The position numbers were made by a program, and so were the translations under genes. The notes under the pieces were generated by a model. That model made no database searches and was not told where the DNA came from. It saw only the letters and a program-made list of their open reading frames with translations. Below, in pieces: positions 54,467 to 62,930 of a DNA stretch of 64,000 nucleotides. The first letter of the stretch is position 1. Each line of letters opens with the position of its first letter. The stretch spans positions 1 to 64,000 of the forward strand of contig CALUYB010000001.1 of NCBI GenBank assembly GCA_944324905.1, written 5' to 3'. This DNA comes from Candidatus Gastranaerophilales bacterium (GTDB taxonomy: Bacteria > Cyanobacteriota > Vampirovibrionia > Gastranaerophilales > Gastranaerophilaceae).

Positions 54467-55567
54467 TTATATTAAATTGCCCTCTGTCATATTCTTTGCC
54501 CCATGGTAAATTCCTCTGAGCATTTGCTCCAGCTCGATTTTATTATCGCTGTACTCTAGAGCAACCTCTTGACTTATAAGACCATATTTAAAAAGTGCAT
54601 AAATTGACGAGTTCATTGTTGAAAGATTTGGTGTTTTACTCCTTTGCATAAGTGCATAAACATCTTCAAATTTATTTTTCATTAAATAATCACAAATAGC
54701 AGGCGTTACGCTCATAACCTCAACCGCTGCAGCAAGACCGCCTTGAGTTTTAGGCAAGAGTTTTTGCGCAACGACAGCGCGCAAGGTATTCATAACCCTT
54801 TGCACAACAAGAGATGATGAGCCATCTTCAAAAAAGCCTAAAATACGATTGAGTGTTTGAACGCAAGAATTTGTGTGCATTGTAGATAAAACCAAATGCC
54901 CTGTTTCAGAAGCCTCAATTGCAGCCTCCAGTGTTTCCCTGTCACGTATTTCACCAACTAAAATAACGTCAGGGTCTTGCCTTAGGGCGTATTTTATACC
55001 TGACTCAAAAGTTTCAGTATCAACTCCTAAGCCCCTTTGGGTTACAAGGGATTTTCTATCTGTATATAAAAACTCAACAGGGTCTTCTATTGTTATAATA
55101 TGCTTTTGCTGATGTTTATTGATTAAATCCACCATAGAAGCAAGGGTGGTTGATTTACCTGAACCTGTTGGCCCTGTTACAATTATTATCCCATTGTTAA
55201 ATTTAGTAAGCTCGCCTAAATACTGCGGCAGGTGTAACTCCTCAAGAGTTGGTATTTCATAAGGAATAACTCTAAGCGTTAATTTTGGCAGACCTAAATC
55301 TTTGCAATAATTTACCCTGTAGCGCGAAAACTCTGGAACTTCATAGGTAAAATCAACATTATTTGAAACTTTTATTTTTTCCAAAATGTCTTTTTTAGCT
55401 ATTTTTAAAAGGATATTTTGAAAATCTTGCTCATCTAAAGGAGGCATGGCTGTTCTTAAAATTTTACCGTCAATCCTGAGTGACGGTGCTTTACCCTCTC
55501 TAAAGTGCAAATCTGAAGCATTAGCCTTATGAGCTTTTATTAAAAATTCACTAAAATTAAAATCCAA
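54467..55567 (-). CDS. pilT: Type IV pilus retraction ATPase PilT
   Basis: A 366-residue hexameric ATPase powering pilus disassembly and twitching. The N-terminal ASDLHFREG, Walker A GPTGSGKSTTL (about residue 131), the Asp-box and Walker B region RQDPDVILVGEIRDRET and HLVLSTMHTNS are canonical. The start is TTG (55567) with AAGGAT upstream; no ATG lies between it and the conserved N-terminal helix. A type IV pilus machine in this cell makes export of the prepilin-like variable proteins plausible. Confidence 0.94.
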   Translation of the reverse strand: MDFNFSEFLIKAHKANASDLHFREGKAPSLRIDGKILRTAMPPLDEQDFQNILLKIAKKDILEKIKVSNNVDFTYEVPEFSRYRVNYCKDLGLPKLTLRVIPYEIPTLEELHLPQYLGELTKFNNGIIIVTGPTGSGKSTTLASMVDLINKHQQKHIITIEDPVEFLYTDRKSLVTQRGLGVDTETFESGIKYALRQDPDVILVGEIRDRETLEAAIEASETGHLVLSTMHTNSCVQTLNRILGFFEDGSSSLVVQRVMNTLRAVVAQKLLPKTQGGLAAAVEVMSVTPAICDYLMKNKFEDVYALMQRSKTPNLSTMNSSIYALFKYGLISQEVALEYSDNKIELEQMLRGIYHGAKNMTEGNLI

Positions 55568-55775
55568 GCTTGAATATCCTTCTTATCCCCATAATCTTAC
55601 AAGATAATTATACACTAAAAAACATCTTTTGTGCAGCTATAAAGGAGGATAGGCATTTAGGACATTAATGTTAAGAATTATTACAATAAAATTACTTTAC
55701 AGGCAATTTTTGCAAATAAAATTTTTTTATTAAAGAGTAGGTTAGTTTAAATTTATATTGGAAGGAAGTTTACAA

Positions 55776-56492
55776 ATGAGTGCAGTTACAGGATTAACTG
55801 GGTACACTGATTATTCTGCTCTAAATGGCATTTCAGGCTCATACAGCGGGCTTACTAATTATTCAGTACCTTATTACAACTCATACAGCGGACTCTACGG
55901 CTATTATTACGGAATGGACGTAGATAAAGCTAAAGAAAATTTAGAAAATAATTACGATTTATCAACTCTACAACAGTCATACTATAACAAGCAGAGTGTA
56001 CAAAGTTTAGACTGGTCGCAACTTTGCGCGAATATTTCAACACTTTTGCAACAAGGTCGAACAGATGACGCTATTGTTGAATACAACAAATTAACTAAAT
56101 CAATGTCAGAGGCATCTCAATACGATGGTTACAGTGAAAGCCAAATAAAAGCCTTAGCGCAGAAAATGTACGCCCAAACTATGGGTACAAATTTAGTAGA
56201 TGATATTGATGCAAATGCTTCAAGTGCCTTTTTCCAAGGTTTAAAAGGAGGTATACCAATTTTTGGAACATTCTTTGCACAAGGAAATTCAAAAGAAGAT
56301 ATGATTTCAGAAGTAACAGGTGTAAACCAATCAAAAGGAACTCAAGCAGCAAAAGCAATAGGCTCTGTAACAGCAGGCGCAACAACAGGTTTAGCTATTG
56401 GTCTTTGTGTTAGCAAAAAAGGTATAGGGGCATTAATTGGCGCGATTGCAGGCACTGCAATCTCTATTGGAAAACTTATTTTTGATAATTAA
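55776..56492 (+). CDS. Tyr-rich protein with C-terminal glycine zipper
   Basis: A 238-residue protein not recognised. Residues ~1-50 are Tyr/Ser/Gly-rich with repeated SGSYSGL/SYSGLYGYYYG motifs; the middle is helical; the end (about 185-238) is hydrophobic with Gly/Ala every three to four residues (AGATTGLAIGLCVSKKGIGALIGAIAGTAISIG), a glycine-zipper-type membrane region. No classical signal peptide. GAAGGA precedes the ATG. It is alone between pilT (divergent) and a terminator. Membrane insertion or effector-like roles are only speculation. Confidence 0.65.
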   Translation: MSAVTGLTGYTDYSALNGISGSYSGLTNYSVPYYNSYSGLYGYYYGMDVDKAKENLENNYDLSTLQQSYYNKQSVQSLDWSQLCANISTLLQQGRTDDAIVEYNKLTKSMSEASQYDGYSESQIKALAQKMYAQTMGTNLVDDIDANASSAFFQGLKGGIPIFGTFFAQGNSKEDMISEVTGVNQSKGTQAAKAIGSVTAGATTGLAIGLCVSKKGIGALIGAIAGTAISIGKLIFDN

Positions 56493-56533
56493 ACTTCCCT
56501 ATATTAGCATAATAGCCAAACTAATTAACAACC

Positions 56534-56559
56534 AAAAACCCCGCAGTTGCGGGGTTTTT
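56534..56559. terminator. Terminator after the Tyr-rich protein gene
   Basis: AAAAACCCCGC and GCGGGGTTTTT are perfect arms around AGTT; symmetric, so bidirectional. Confidence 0.9.
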
Positions 56560-56620
56560 GACTTGTGTTATTTTAAAACTCTTGTCTTGCTTGTCACTAG
56601 TGAACTCTCTTTGTCACACT

Positions 56621-56760
56621 GAACAACCAAACCTGTGACCCCGAACAACCAAACCTGTGACCCCGAACGACCCACCACATCACCACGAACGACACACCCG
56701 TTACCCATACGCCCAAACCCGTCACCCTGTACGCCTAACGCGTCACCCTGAACTCGTTTC
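56621..56760. repeat. Degenerate ~22-bp tandem repeats
   Basis: GAACAACCAAACCTGTGACC occurs twice 22 bases apart (56621, 56643) and decays rightward into GTCACCC-ATACGCCCAAACCC-type units. Further units occur at 56970-57015. Noncoding. Confidence 0.65.
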
Positions 56761-56867
56761 AGGGTCTAATCCTTTTACGCGTTCATTTTTCAGATGCTGC
56801 CCGGATAGGGACATTTTGCACAAAATCAAAGATTTTGGCAAAAGCAGTCAAATAAATTCAGCATGAC
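56742..56867. repeat. Composite palindromic repeat, copy 1
   Basis: Starts with GTCACCCTGAACTCGTTTCA (hairpin CCCTGAA/TTCAGGG), then an AT/GC spacer with GATGCTGCCCGGATAGGGAC, and ends with TTCAGCATGAC. The two ends are near-inverted copies. The same design recurs at 57013-57142, and a partial copy lies at 56871-56937. Confidence 0.7.
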
Positions 56868-56870
56868 AAA

Positions 56871-56937
56871 GATGCTGCCCGAATAGGGACATTTTCTATT
56901 GCCCACTTTTTAGATGCTGAAACAAGTTCAGCATGAC
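56871..56937. repeat. Composite palindromic repeat, partial copy
   Basis: Contains GATGCTGCCCGAATAGGGAC and an intact right-hand hairpin (GCTGAA/TTCAGC) ending GCATGAC, but lacks the left-hand hairpin. Confidence 0.6.
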
Positions 56938-57012
56938 AAAGGGGTGTTCAGCATGAACACAAAAACCCCGTCACCCATACGCCCAAAACCGTCACCCTGA
57001 ACACCTCAACCC

Positions 57013-57142
57013 GTCACCCTGAACTCGTTTCAGGGTCTAATCCTTTTGCGCGTTAATTTTTCAGATGCTGCCCGGATAGGGACATTTTCTATGACTCAGC
57101 TTCGCTTCGTCAAGAAAAGCAGTCAAACAAGTTCAGCATGAC
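57013..57142. repeat. Composite palindromic repeat, copy 2
   Basis: First ~75 bases nearly identical to copy 1 (two differences noticed); the interior then differs (CTATGACTCAGCTTCGC) before the common CAGCATGAC end. The unit is a mobile-looking intergenic repeat of unknown origin. Confidence 0.7.
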
Positions 57143-57185
57143 AATAACCGCCATGCAAAAGTCGCTACCTTCGTAGCGACATTTG

Positions 57186-57321
57186 CTTCACACACTTGTT
57201 ATTTTTTTGCTCCTGTGGGTATCTCGCGCCGGTGCGCTCGATTATCCTACGTCGCATTAGAACGGTTACGTTTTCGAGCTGCTCAACGCAGCTCTCAAAC
57301 TTCACACACTTGTTATTTTTT
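57186..57321. repeat. 22-bp direct repeat pair 114 bases apart
   Basis: CTTCACACACTTGTTATTTT is found at 57186 and 57300. On the minus strand both follow coding-like stretches ending in AAAAAATAA. Confidence 0.6.
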
Positions 57322-57357
57322 CTCCTCGATAACCGCTTGTGCCGCAGCGAGCCCTTG
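57316..57357 (-). pseudogene. Duplicated fragment of the ppdK 3' end
   Basis: On the minus strand this encodes LAAAQAVIEEKK followed by stop, almost the same as the true PpdK C-terminus LAAAQAVIEEQK 89 bases upstream in the transcript direction. Only about 40 bases are shared. It looks like a partial duplication of the gene end, not an independent gene. Confidence 0.6.
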
Positions 57358-57400
57358 CGAGCTTTGCTTGCAAAGTGCGAATGCACAAATTGCAAGCGCG

Positions 57401-60049
57401 CTACTTTTGTTCTTCGATAACCGCTTGAGCAGCTGCTAAGCGCGCTTGCGGAACTCTAAACGGAGAGCAAGACACATAATTCAAGCCAATTCTGTGGCAG
57501 AATTTTACTGAATCAGGATCGCCGCCATGTTCGCCGCAAATACCACGTTTTAAGTCAGGTCTTACTTTAAGAGCTTTATCTAATGCGATTTGCATTAACT
57601 GACCTACACCAACCTGGTCAAGTGATTCAAACGGGTTGCGAGGCAAAATTTTATCTTCAACATATTTGTTCAAGAATTTACCCTCAGCGTCATCACGAGA
57701 GAATCCGAAAGTCATTTGCGTCAAGTCGTTTGTACCAAATGAGAAGAACTGAGCGTATTGCGCAATTTCATCTGCAGTAAGTGCTGCACGAGGAATTTCA
57801 ATCATCGTACCAAACATATAATCAATCTCAACGCCTTTTTCCTGCATAACTTCGCGAGCAACACGCTCTAAAAGTTCGCGATCAATTCTAAGCTCGTTTA
57901 CATGTGACACAAGAGGAATCATAACTTCTGGCTTAACTTCCAAGCCTTCTTTTTTAAGGTCGCATGCTGCCATAAATATTGCCCTTACTTGCATTTCGTT
58001 AATTTCAGGGAACATAAGACCCAAACGGCAACCCCTTAAGCCCATCATCGGGTTAGATTCGCTCAAGTTTTCAACAATGTGAAGCATTTCTTCTTCTTTT
58101 TTATAATCTTTACCTTGAGCCTTTAGAGTTGCAACCTGTTCAATCAAGCTTTCTTTATCAGGCAAAAACTCATGTAACGGCGGGTCAAGTAGACGAATTG
58201 TCATCGGAAGTCCGTTCAATGCTTTGAACATATCAACGAAATCTTGATATTGCATTGGTAAAAGCTTGTCCAGCGCTTCTTTTCTAGCTTCAGGAGTTCC
58301 TGCAATAATCATTTTTTGAACCCATGGAAGTCTGTCAGGATCCATAAACATATGCTCTGTACGGCAAAGACCAACACCTTGAGCTCCTAATTTAACAGCA
58401 TTTTTAACATCTGTCGGAGTATCAGCGTTAGCACGCACTACAAGTTTTTTAGTTTCATCAACCCACTTGAATAGAGTTTCAAAGTTTTCATCCATATCAG
58501 CACGAAGTGTTTTAACTTCCCCTGCCATAACTTCACCCGTACCGCCATCAAGAGAAATTACATCATTTTCTTTGTAAACAGTACCATCGCCAGCTGTTAA
58601 AGTTTTATTTGCAAGGTCGATTTTTAAGTCTTCGCAGCCTGCAACACAAGGTTTGCCCATACCTTTTGCAACAACTGCAGCGTGAGAAGTCATACCGCCT
58701 CTAAGTGTCAATACACCTTGAGAAGCTATCATACCGTGGATATCATCAGGGCAAGTTTCAATTCTTACTAAGATAACTTTTTCGCCTGCTTCGCCTCGAG
58801 TTGCTGCTTCATCAGTGTCGAACACGATTTTACCAACGGCAGCCCCGGGGGACGCAGCAAGACCTTGAGCAATTTTGTGAGCTTCTTTTTTAGCCTTGGG
58901 GTCAAAAGAAGGTAATAAAAGTTGATACAATTGATAAGGATCAACAAGAGAAATAGCGCGCTCTTTTGTGATTATACCCTCTTTCTCCATTTCAACGGCA
59001 CATCTAACCGCAGCTGCAGCAGTTCTTTTACCATTTCTTGTTTGAAGAACGTACAATTTACCGCGCTCAATTGTAAATTCCATATCTTGAACATCTTTAT
59101 AGTGTTTTTCAAGGTTTTTAGCGATTGTGACATATTCTTTGTAAAGTTCGGGCATTTCATGCTCAAGTTCGCAAATTGGTTTAGGTGTTCTGATACCTGC
59201 AACAACGTCCTCACCTTGTGCGTTTGTTAAATACTCACCATAGAATTTATTTTCACCTGTTGAGGGGTTTCTGGTAAATGAAACACCTGTAGCGCAGTCA
59301 TCACCCATATTACCAAATACCATGGTTTGAACATTTACCGCTGTACCGTAGTTGTGGTCAATTTTGTAGTGGTTACGGTAAGCAACCGCACGAGGAATAT
59401 TCCAAGATCTAAATACTGCTTCAATAGCTTCTTGAAGTTGTACCATAGGATCTTGCGGGAATTCTTTTCCTGTTTCTTTTTTGATTAATTCTTTATAAGG
59501 CTCGATAAGCGATTTCCAATCATCTGCGCTTAACTCTGTATCTTGTTTAACGCCTTTTTCTTCTTTAATTTTATCAATGTATTCTTCAAATTTTACTCTT
59601 TCAATGTCCCAAGCAACCGAGCCGAACATTGTTAAAAATCTGCGGTATGAATCGTAGCAAAAACGAGGGTTGTTAGTAAGTTTAATCATACCTTCAACTG
59701 TTTTATCGTTCATACCAAGGTTTAGAATAGTTTCCATCATACCCGGCATAGAAAGTCTTGCACCTGAGCGAACAGACACCAAAAGCGGATTTTCACTGTC
59801 GCCAAACTTTTTACCTGTTTGTTTTTCAACATCAGCCAAAGCTGCTTTTACTTCATCCATAACACCATCAGGCATTTTGTTACCTGAGTTAATATATTCC
59901 ATGCAGGTTTCTGTTGTAATTGTTAACCCCGGAGGAACAGGTAGCCCTGCATTTGTCATCTCAGCAAGGTTTGCACCTTTTCCGCCAAGTAAATTGCGCA
60001 TATCGGCATTGCCTTCTCTAAAAAGCCATACACGTTTTTGTGTCGTCAT
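57401..60049 (-). CDS. ppdK: Pyruvate, phosphate dikinase
   Basis: An 882-residue enzyme interconverting pyruvate + ATP + Pi with PEP + AMP + PPi. It has an N-terminal ATP-grasp domain (GGKGANLAEM at the start, GNMGDDCATGVSFTRNPSTG), a swivelling phosphohistidine domain with GGMTSHAAVVA (His about 455) and a C-terminal PEP/pyruvate barrel ending CGEHGGDP. ATG 60049 has AAGGAG upstream. Together with pckA it gives reversible PEP metabolism. The 3' flank holds a duplicated gene end and repeats. Confidence 0.96.
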   Translation of the reverse strand: MTTQKRVWLFREGNADMRNLLGGKGANLAEMTNAGLPVPPGLTITTETCMEYINSGNKMPDGVMDEVKAALADVEKQTGKKFGDSENPLLVSVRSGARLSMPGMMETILNLGMNDKTVEGMIKLTNNPRFCYDSYRRFLTMFGSVAWDIERVKFEEYIDKIKEEKGVKQDTELSADDWKSLIEPYKELIKKETGKEFPQDPMVQLQEAIEAVFRSWNIPRAVAYRNHYKIDHNYGTAVNVQTMVFGNMGDDCATGVSFTRNPSTGENKFYGEYLTNAQGEDVVAGIRTPKPICELEHEMPELYKEYVTIAKNLEKHYKDVQDMEFTIERGKLYVLQTRNGKRTAAAAVRCAVEMEKEGIITKERAISLVDPYQLYQLLLPSFDPKAKKEAHKIAQGLAASPGAAVGKIVFDTDEAATRGEAGEKVILVRIETCPDDIHGMIASQGVLTLRGGMTSHAAVVAKGMGKPCVAGCEDLKIDLANKTLTAGDGTVYKENDVISLDGGTGEVMAGEVKTLRADMDENFETLFKWVDETKKLVVRANADTPTDVKNAVKLGAQGVGLCRTEHMFMDPDRLPWVQKMIIAGTPEARKEALDKLLPMQYQDFVDMFKALNGLPMTIRLLDPPLHEFLPDKESLIEQVATLKAQGKDYKKEEEMLHIVENLSESNPMMGLRGCRLGLMFPEINEMQVRAIFMAACDLKKEGLEVKPEVMIPLVSHVNELRIDRELLERVAREVMQEKGVEIDYMFGTMIEIPRAALTADEIAQYAQFFSFGTNDLTQMTFGFSRDDAEGKFLNKYVEDKILPRNPFESLDQVGVGQLMQIALDKALKVRPDLKRGICGEHGGDPDSVKFCHRIGLNYVSCSPFRVPQARLAAAQAVIEEQK

Positions 60050-60093
60050 TAATTTTCTCCTTTTCAAATAAAAATCTAAAAAAAGTTGAAAAT

Positions 60094-60122
60094 ATTCTAA
60101 CATAAAAGTGATTTATATACAA
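60094..60122 (-). promoter_or_regulatory. Promoter of ppdK
   Basis: On the minus strand TTGTAT (60117-60122), 17 bases, TAGAAT (60094-60099) with an upstream TGT (extended -10), as in the variable prepilin-like genes. Confidence 0.6.
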
Positions 60123-60127
60123 TTTCC

Positions 60128-60136
60128 TGATATAAT
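60128..60136 (+). promoter_or_regulatory. Extended -10 promoter of the TPR gene
   Basis: TGA-TATAAT is a perfect extended -10 whose end lies only 6 bases before the ATG at 60143, predicting a leaderless mRNA. No Shine-Dalgarno sequence is present. Confidence 0.55.
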
Positions 60137-60142
60137 CACTTT

Positions 60143-61933
60143 ATGGAAAATAAAAATGAAATAATAAACAGCGCGATTGACTTAATCGCAAAAGGCGAAT
60201 TTAGCCAAGCGGCAGAGCTTTTGGAGAAAATTTGCATAGATGATGAAAACGACATCGAAACAATAAAAAATCTCGGGCTTTGCTACATAAATACTCAAGA
60301 CTACCAAAAAGCGGCAGAAGTTTTTAAAAAAGTTCTTAAAATAGACAAAAACGACGCTACTGCGCTTTATTACCTTGCAAATTGTGAAGAAAAACTTGGC
60401 TTTGAGGATGAAGCAGCGCAAAAGTATAAAAAGGTTTTAAATTTAAGAAGTGAATTTTTTGACGCTTACAAAAATCTTGCGGTAATTCTTACCAAACAAG
60501 GCCAGCACGAAAAAGTAATCGAACTTTTAAATCCTGTAATAAAACTAAAAAATGACGATTATATTTTTTATTATTTCATCTCAAGTGCCTACATTGCTTT
60601 AGCCAAGCACAATGAGGCAATTGAACCGCTAAAAAAAGCAATTGAGCTGCGACCTGACCATCTGCAACTGCAAAATAACCTTGCAAACTGCTACATTGCG
60701 CTAAATGAACTTGAAAATGCAGAGTTGATTTTAAAAAGCACTTACGCCCAAAATAAAGACTTTGCAATGACAAACTACAATTTAGGGGTGCTTTATCAAA
60801 TAAAAGGGGATTACAAAAAAGCTTTCGACTATTTTAATACTGCATATAAAAAAGAGCCCTCTGTATCACTAATGGCAACTCTTGCATATTGTGCAAGAAG
60901 AGCAGGTATTTATGAGCTTTCAGTAAGTTTATACAGAAGTCTTGTAGCAATTTATCCCGATAAGGCAAATTACCAAAATAACCTTTTATCAGTTCTTATG
61001 GAAATGAGAAAATACCAAGAAGCATTAAAAACGGTAAAAGACCTTTTGAAACTAAACCCAAAAGGGGTAGATTTGCTAAAAAAATATGCTGCACTTTTAA
61101 GGCTTACAGGGTCAAATGAAAATGCATGCGAGATTTTAGATGAGCTTATAAAACGCGGAAAAGTTGACGTTGAAATATACTACAACCTTGCAATTTGTCG
61201 CGCAAATATGGGAGATTTAGAAGGCTCAAAAGACGCATTTTTAAAATGCATTGCGCTTGAACCGCACAATCCCTTTGTGCATAAGGATTTAGGGCTTTTA
61301 TATTTAAAAATAAATATGGTGGATTGGGCGCAAGATGAACTAAATCAAGCAATTGAGCTTGAACCTGATGAGCCTGAAATTACCTTTGCTTACGCTGTTA
61401 TGTTAAATAAAATCGGAGATTTTAAAAAGGCTGATGAATTTTACAGCAAAACAGTTACGCTTGATAAAAATAACGCAAATTATCTGGCACATTGGGGCGA
61501 AAACCTTGTTGCACAGGCAAAAATGGATGAAGGCGTTGAAAAATTGCAAGCTGCAATAAAGTTAGACCCCAAAAATTACATTGCGCTTTATAATCTTTCA
61601 AAAATTTATTTTGCACAAAAAAAATATTCAGTTGCAAAACAAATTCTTGAGGATATGTTGAACATTAAAAAAGACTCTGAAATCTTGAATATGCTTGCAC
61701 TTTGCTATTTAAAAACAAAAGATTACAAAGCAGCAGCAGGCATTTTTGAAAAATTAAAAAAAGATTTTCCTAAAAATCACATTCTTTTATGCAATTTAGG
61801 GGAATGTTATTTAAAATTAGGAGAATTTGAAAAAGCAAAAGAAGCGGCAAATGCTGCACTTTTGATTTTCAGCGATTACGATGAAGCATTAAAAATAATA
61901 AAAGAGGTAGAAAAACAAAATGACAGAGGGTAG
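60143..61933 (+). CDS. Tetratricopeptide repeat protein
   Basis: A 596-residue protein made of about 15 consecutive TPR-like 34-residue units from start to end (motifs such as AAEVFKKVLKIDKNDATALYY, DLGLLYLK). No signal peptide, catalytic or membrane domain. TPR superhelices act as protein-protein scaffolds; partner unknown. Transcribed from its own leaderless-type promoter and overlapping trpS by 14 bases, so co-transcribed with it. Confidence 0.85.
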   Translation: MENKNEIINSAIDLIAKGEFSQAAELLEKICIDDENDIETIKNLGLCYINTQDYQKAAEVFKKVLKIDKNDATALYYLANCEEKLGFEDEAAQKYKKVLNLRSEFFDAYKNLAVILTKQGQHEKVIELLNPVIKLKNDDYIFYYFISSAYIALAKHNEAIEPLKKAIELRPDHLQLQNNLANCYIALNELENAELILKSTYAQNKDFAMTNYNLGVLYQIKGDYKKAFDYFNTAYKKEPSVSLMATLAYCARRAGIYELSVSLYRSLVAIYPDKANYQNNLLSVLMEMRKYQEALKTVKDLLKLNPKGVDLLKKYAALLRLTGSNENACEILDELIKRGKVDVEIYYNLAICRANMGDLEGSKDAFLKCIALEPHNPFVHKDLGLLYLKINMVDWAQDELNQAIELEPDEPEITFAYAVMLNKIGDFKKADEFYSKTVTLDKNNANYLAHWGENLVAQAKMDEGVEKLQAAIKLDPKNYIALYNLSKIYFAQKKYSVAKQILEDMLNIKKDSEILNMLALCYLKTKDYKAAAGIFEKLKKDFPKNHILLCNLGECYLKLGEFEKAKEAANAALLIFSDYDEALKIIKEVEKQNDRG

Positions 61934-62930
61934 AAAAAGAATCGTTTCAGGCATGCGCTCAACAGGTAAACTGCACTTGGGGCATTATTTTGGCGTGCTT
62001 GCAAATTGGAAAAAATTGCAAAACGAATATGACAGTTTCTTTTTTATTGCTGACTGGCATGCGCTTACGACAAAGTTTGACTCTACTGAAACACTTGCAG
62101 ATAACGTTTATAATGTAGCGCTGGATTGGCTTTCTTGCGGAATTGACCCTAATAAATCTACAATTTATGTGCAGTCTTATGTCCCGCAAATTGCACAATT
62201 GCACATTTATTTAAGCATGATTACACCGCAAAACTGGGTAGAGCGCGACCCGACCCTAAAAGATATGGCACGTGCACTAAGAGAAGGCGGGCACAATGAC
62301 TCGCAAATTTCCTACGGGCTTTTAGGCTATCCTGTTTTAATGACAGCAGATATTATGATGTTTAATGCAAATTATGTTCCTGTTGGGATTGACCAAGTTC
62401 CGCATGTTGAGCTTTCTCGCGACATTGTAAGACGTTTTAATAATATTTATAAAACAGACTTTTTTGTAGAACCTGAACCGCTGTTAACTCAAATTCCTTT
62501 GATGAAGGGGGTTGATGGCAATAAAATGGGCAAATCTTTTAACAACGACATAAAAATCTCGGATGATGAGAAAACAACCGAAAAGAAAATAATGAGCGCA
62601 ATAACAGACAGGTCAAGGCTCAGACGTGATGACCCCGGACATCCTGAAGATTGTGAAGTTGTTTATGATTATTGGAAAATTTTTGATAGTGAAGAAAAGG
62701 TAAAAGAAATTGATTCACTTTGTCGCAAGGGCGAAATAGGCTGTGCTCAGTGCAAAAGAGAGCTTGCACAAAAAGTTAATGAAATGCTTGCGCCCATCAG
62801 GGCAAAAAGAAAAGAACTTGAGAACAACCCTAAACTGGTAAAAGAAATTTTGCTTGAAGGCTCAAATAAAGCGCAAAAAGAGGCTCAAATTATTTTAGAT
62901 AAAGTAAAAGAAGTTGTAAGGATGTATTAA
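61920..62930 (+). CDS. trpS: Tryptophanyl-tRNA synthetase
   Basis: A 336-residue class I synthetase charging tRNA-Trp. GKLHLGHYFG (HIGH motif, about residues 15-24), the GVDGNKMGKS (KMSKS) region (about 195-204) and the YGLLGYPVLMTADI substrate segment are clear. GAGGT precedes the ATG inside the TPR gene end. Regulation by tryptophan is not visible here. Confidence 0.95.
   Translation: MTEGRKRIVSGMRSTGKLHLGHYFGVLANWKKLQNEYDSFFFIADWHALTTKFDSTETLADNVYNVALDWLSCGIDPNKSTIYVQSYVPQIAQLHIYLSMITPQNWVERDPTLKDMARALREGGHNDSQISYGLLGYPVLMTADIMMFNANYVPVGIDQVPHVELSRDIVRRFNNIYKTDFFVEPEPLLTQIPLMKGVDGNKMGKSFNNDIKISDDEKTTEKKIMSAITDRSRLRRDDPGHPEDCEVVYDYWKIFDSEEKVKEIDSLCRKGEIGCAQCKRELAQKVNEMLAPIRAKRKELENNPKLVKEILLEGSNKAQKEAQIILDKVKEVVRMY

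Noticed and set aside
56560-57142. CRISPR array in the repeat island
   Set aside because: Repeat units are of unequal length, palindromic and directly abutting or degenerate; there are no regular unique spacers and no cas genes.
57196-57439. Short plus-strand ORFs (~74 codons) in the ppdK 3' flank
   Set aside because: They overlap direct repeats and the duplicated ppdK end; no RBS and no recognisable protein.
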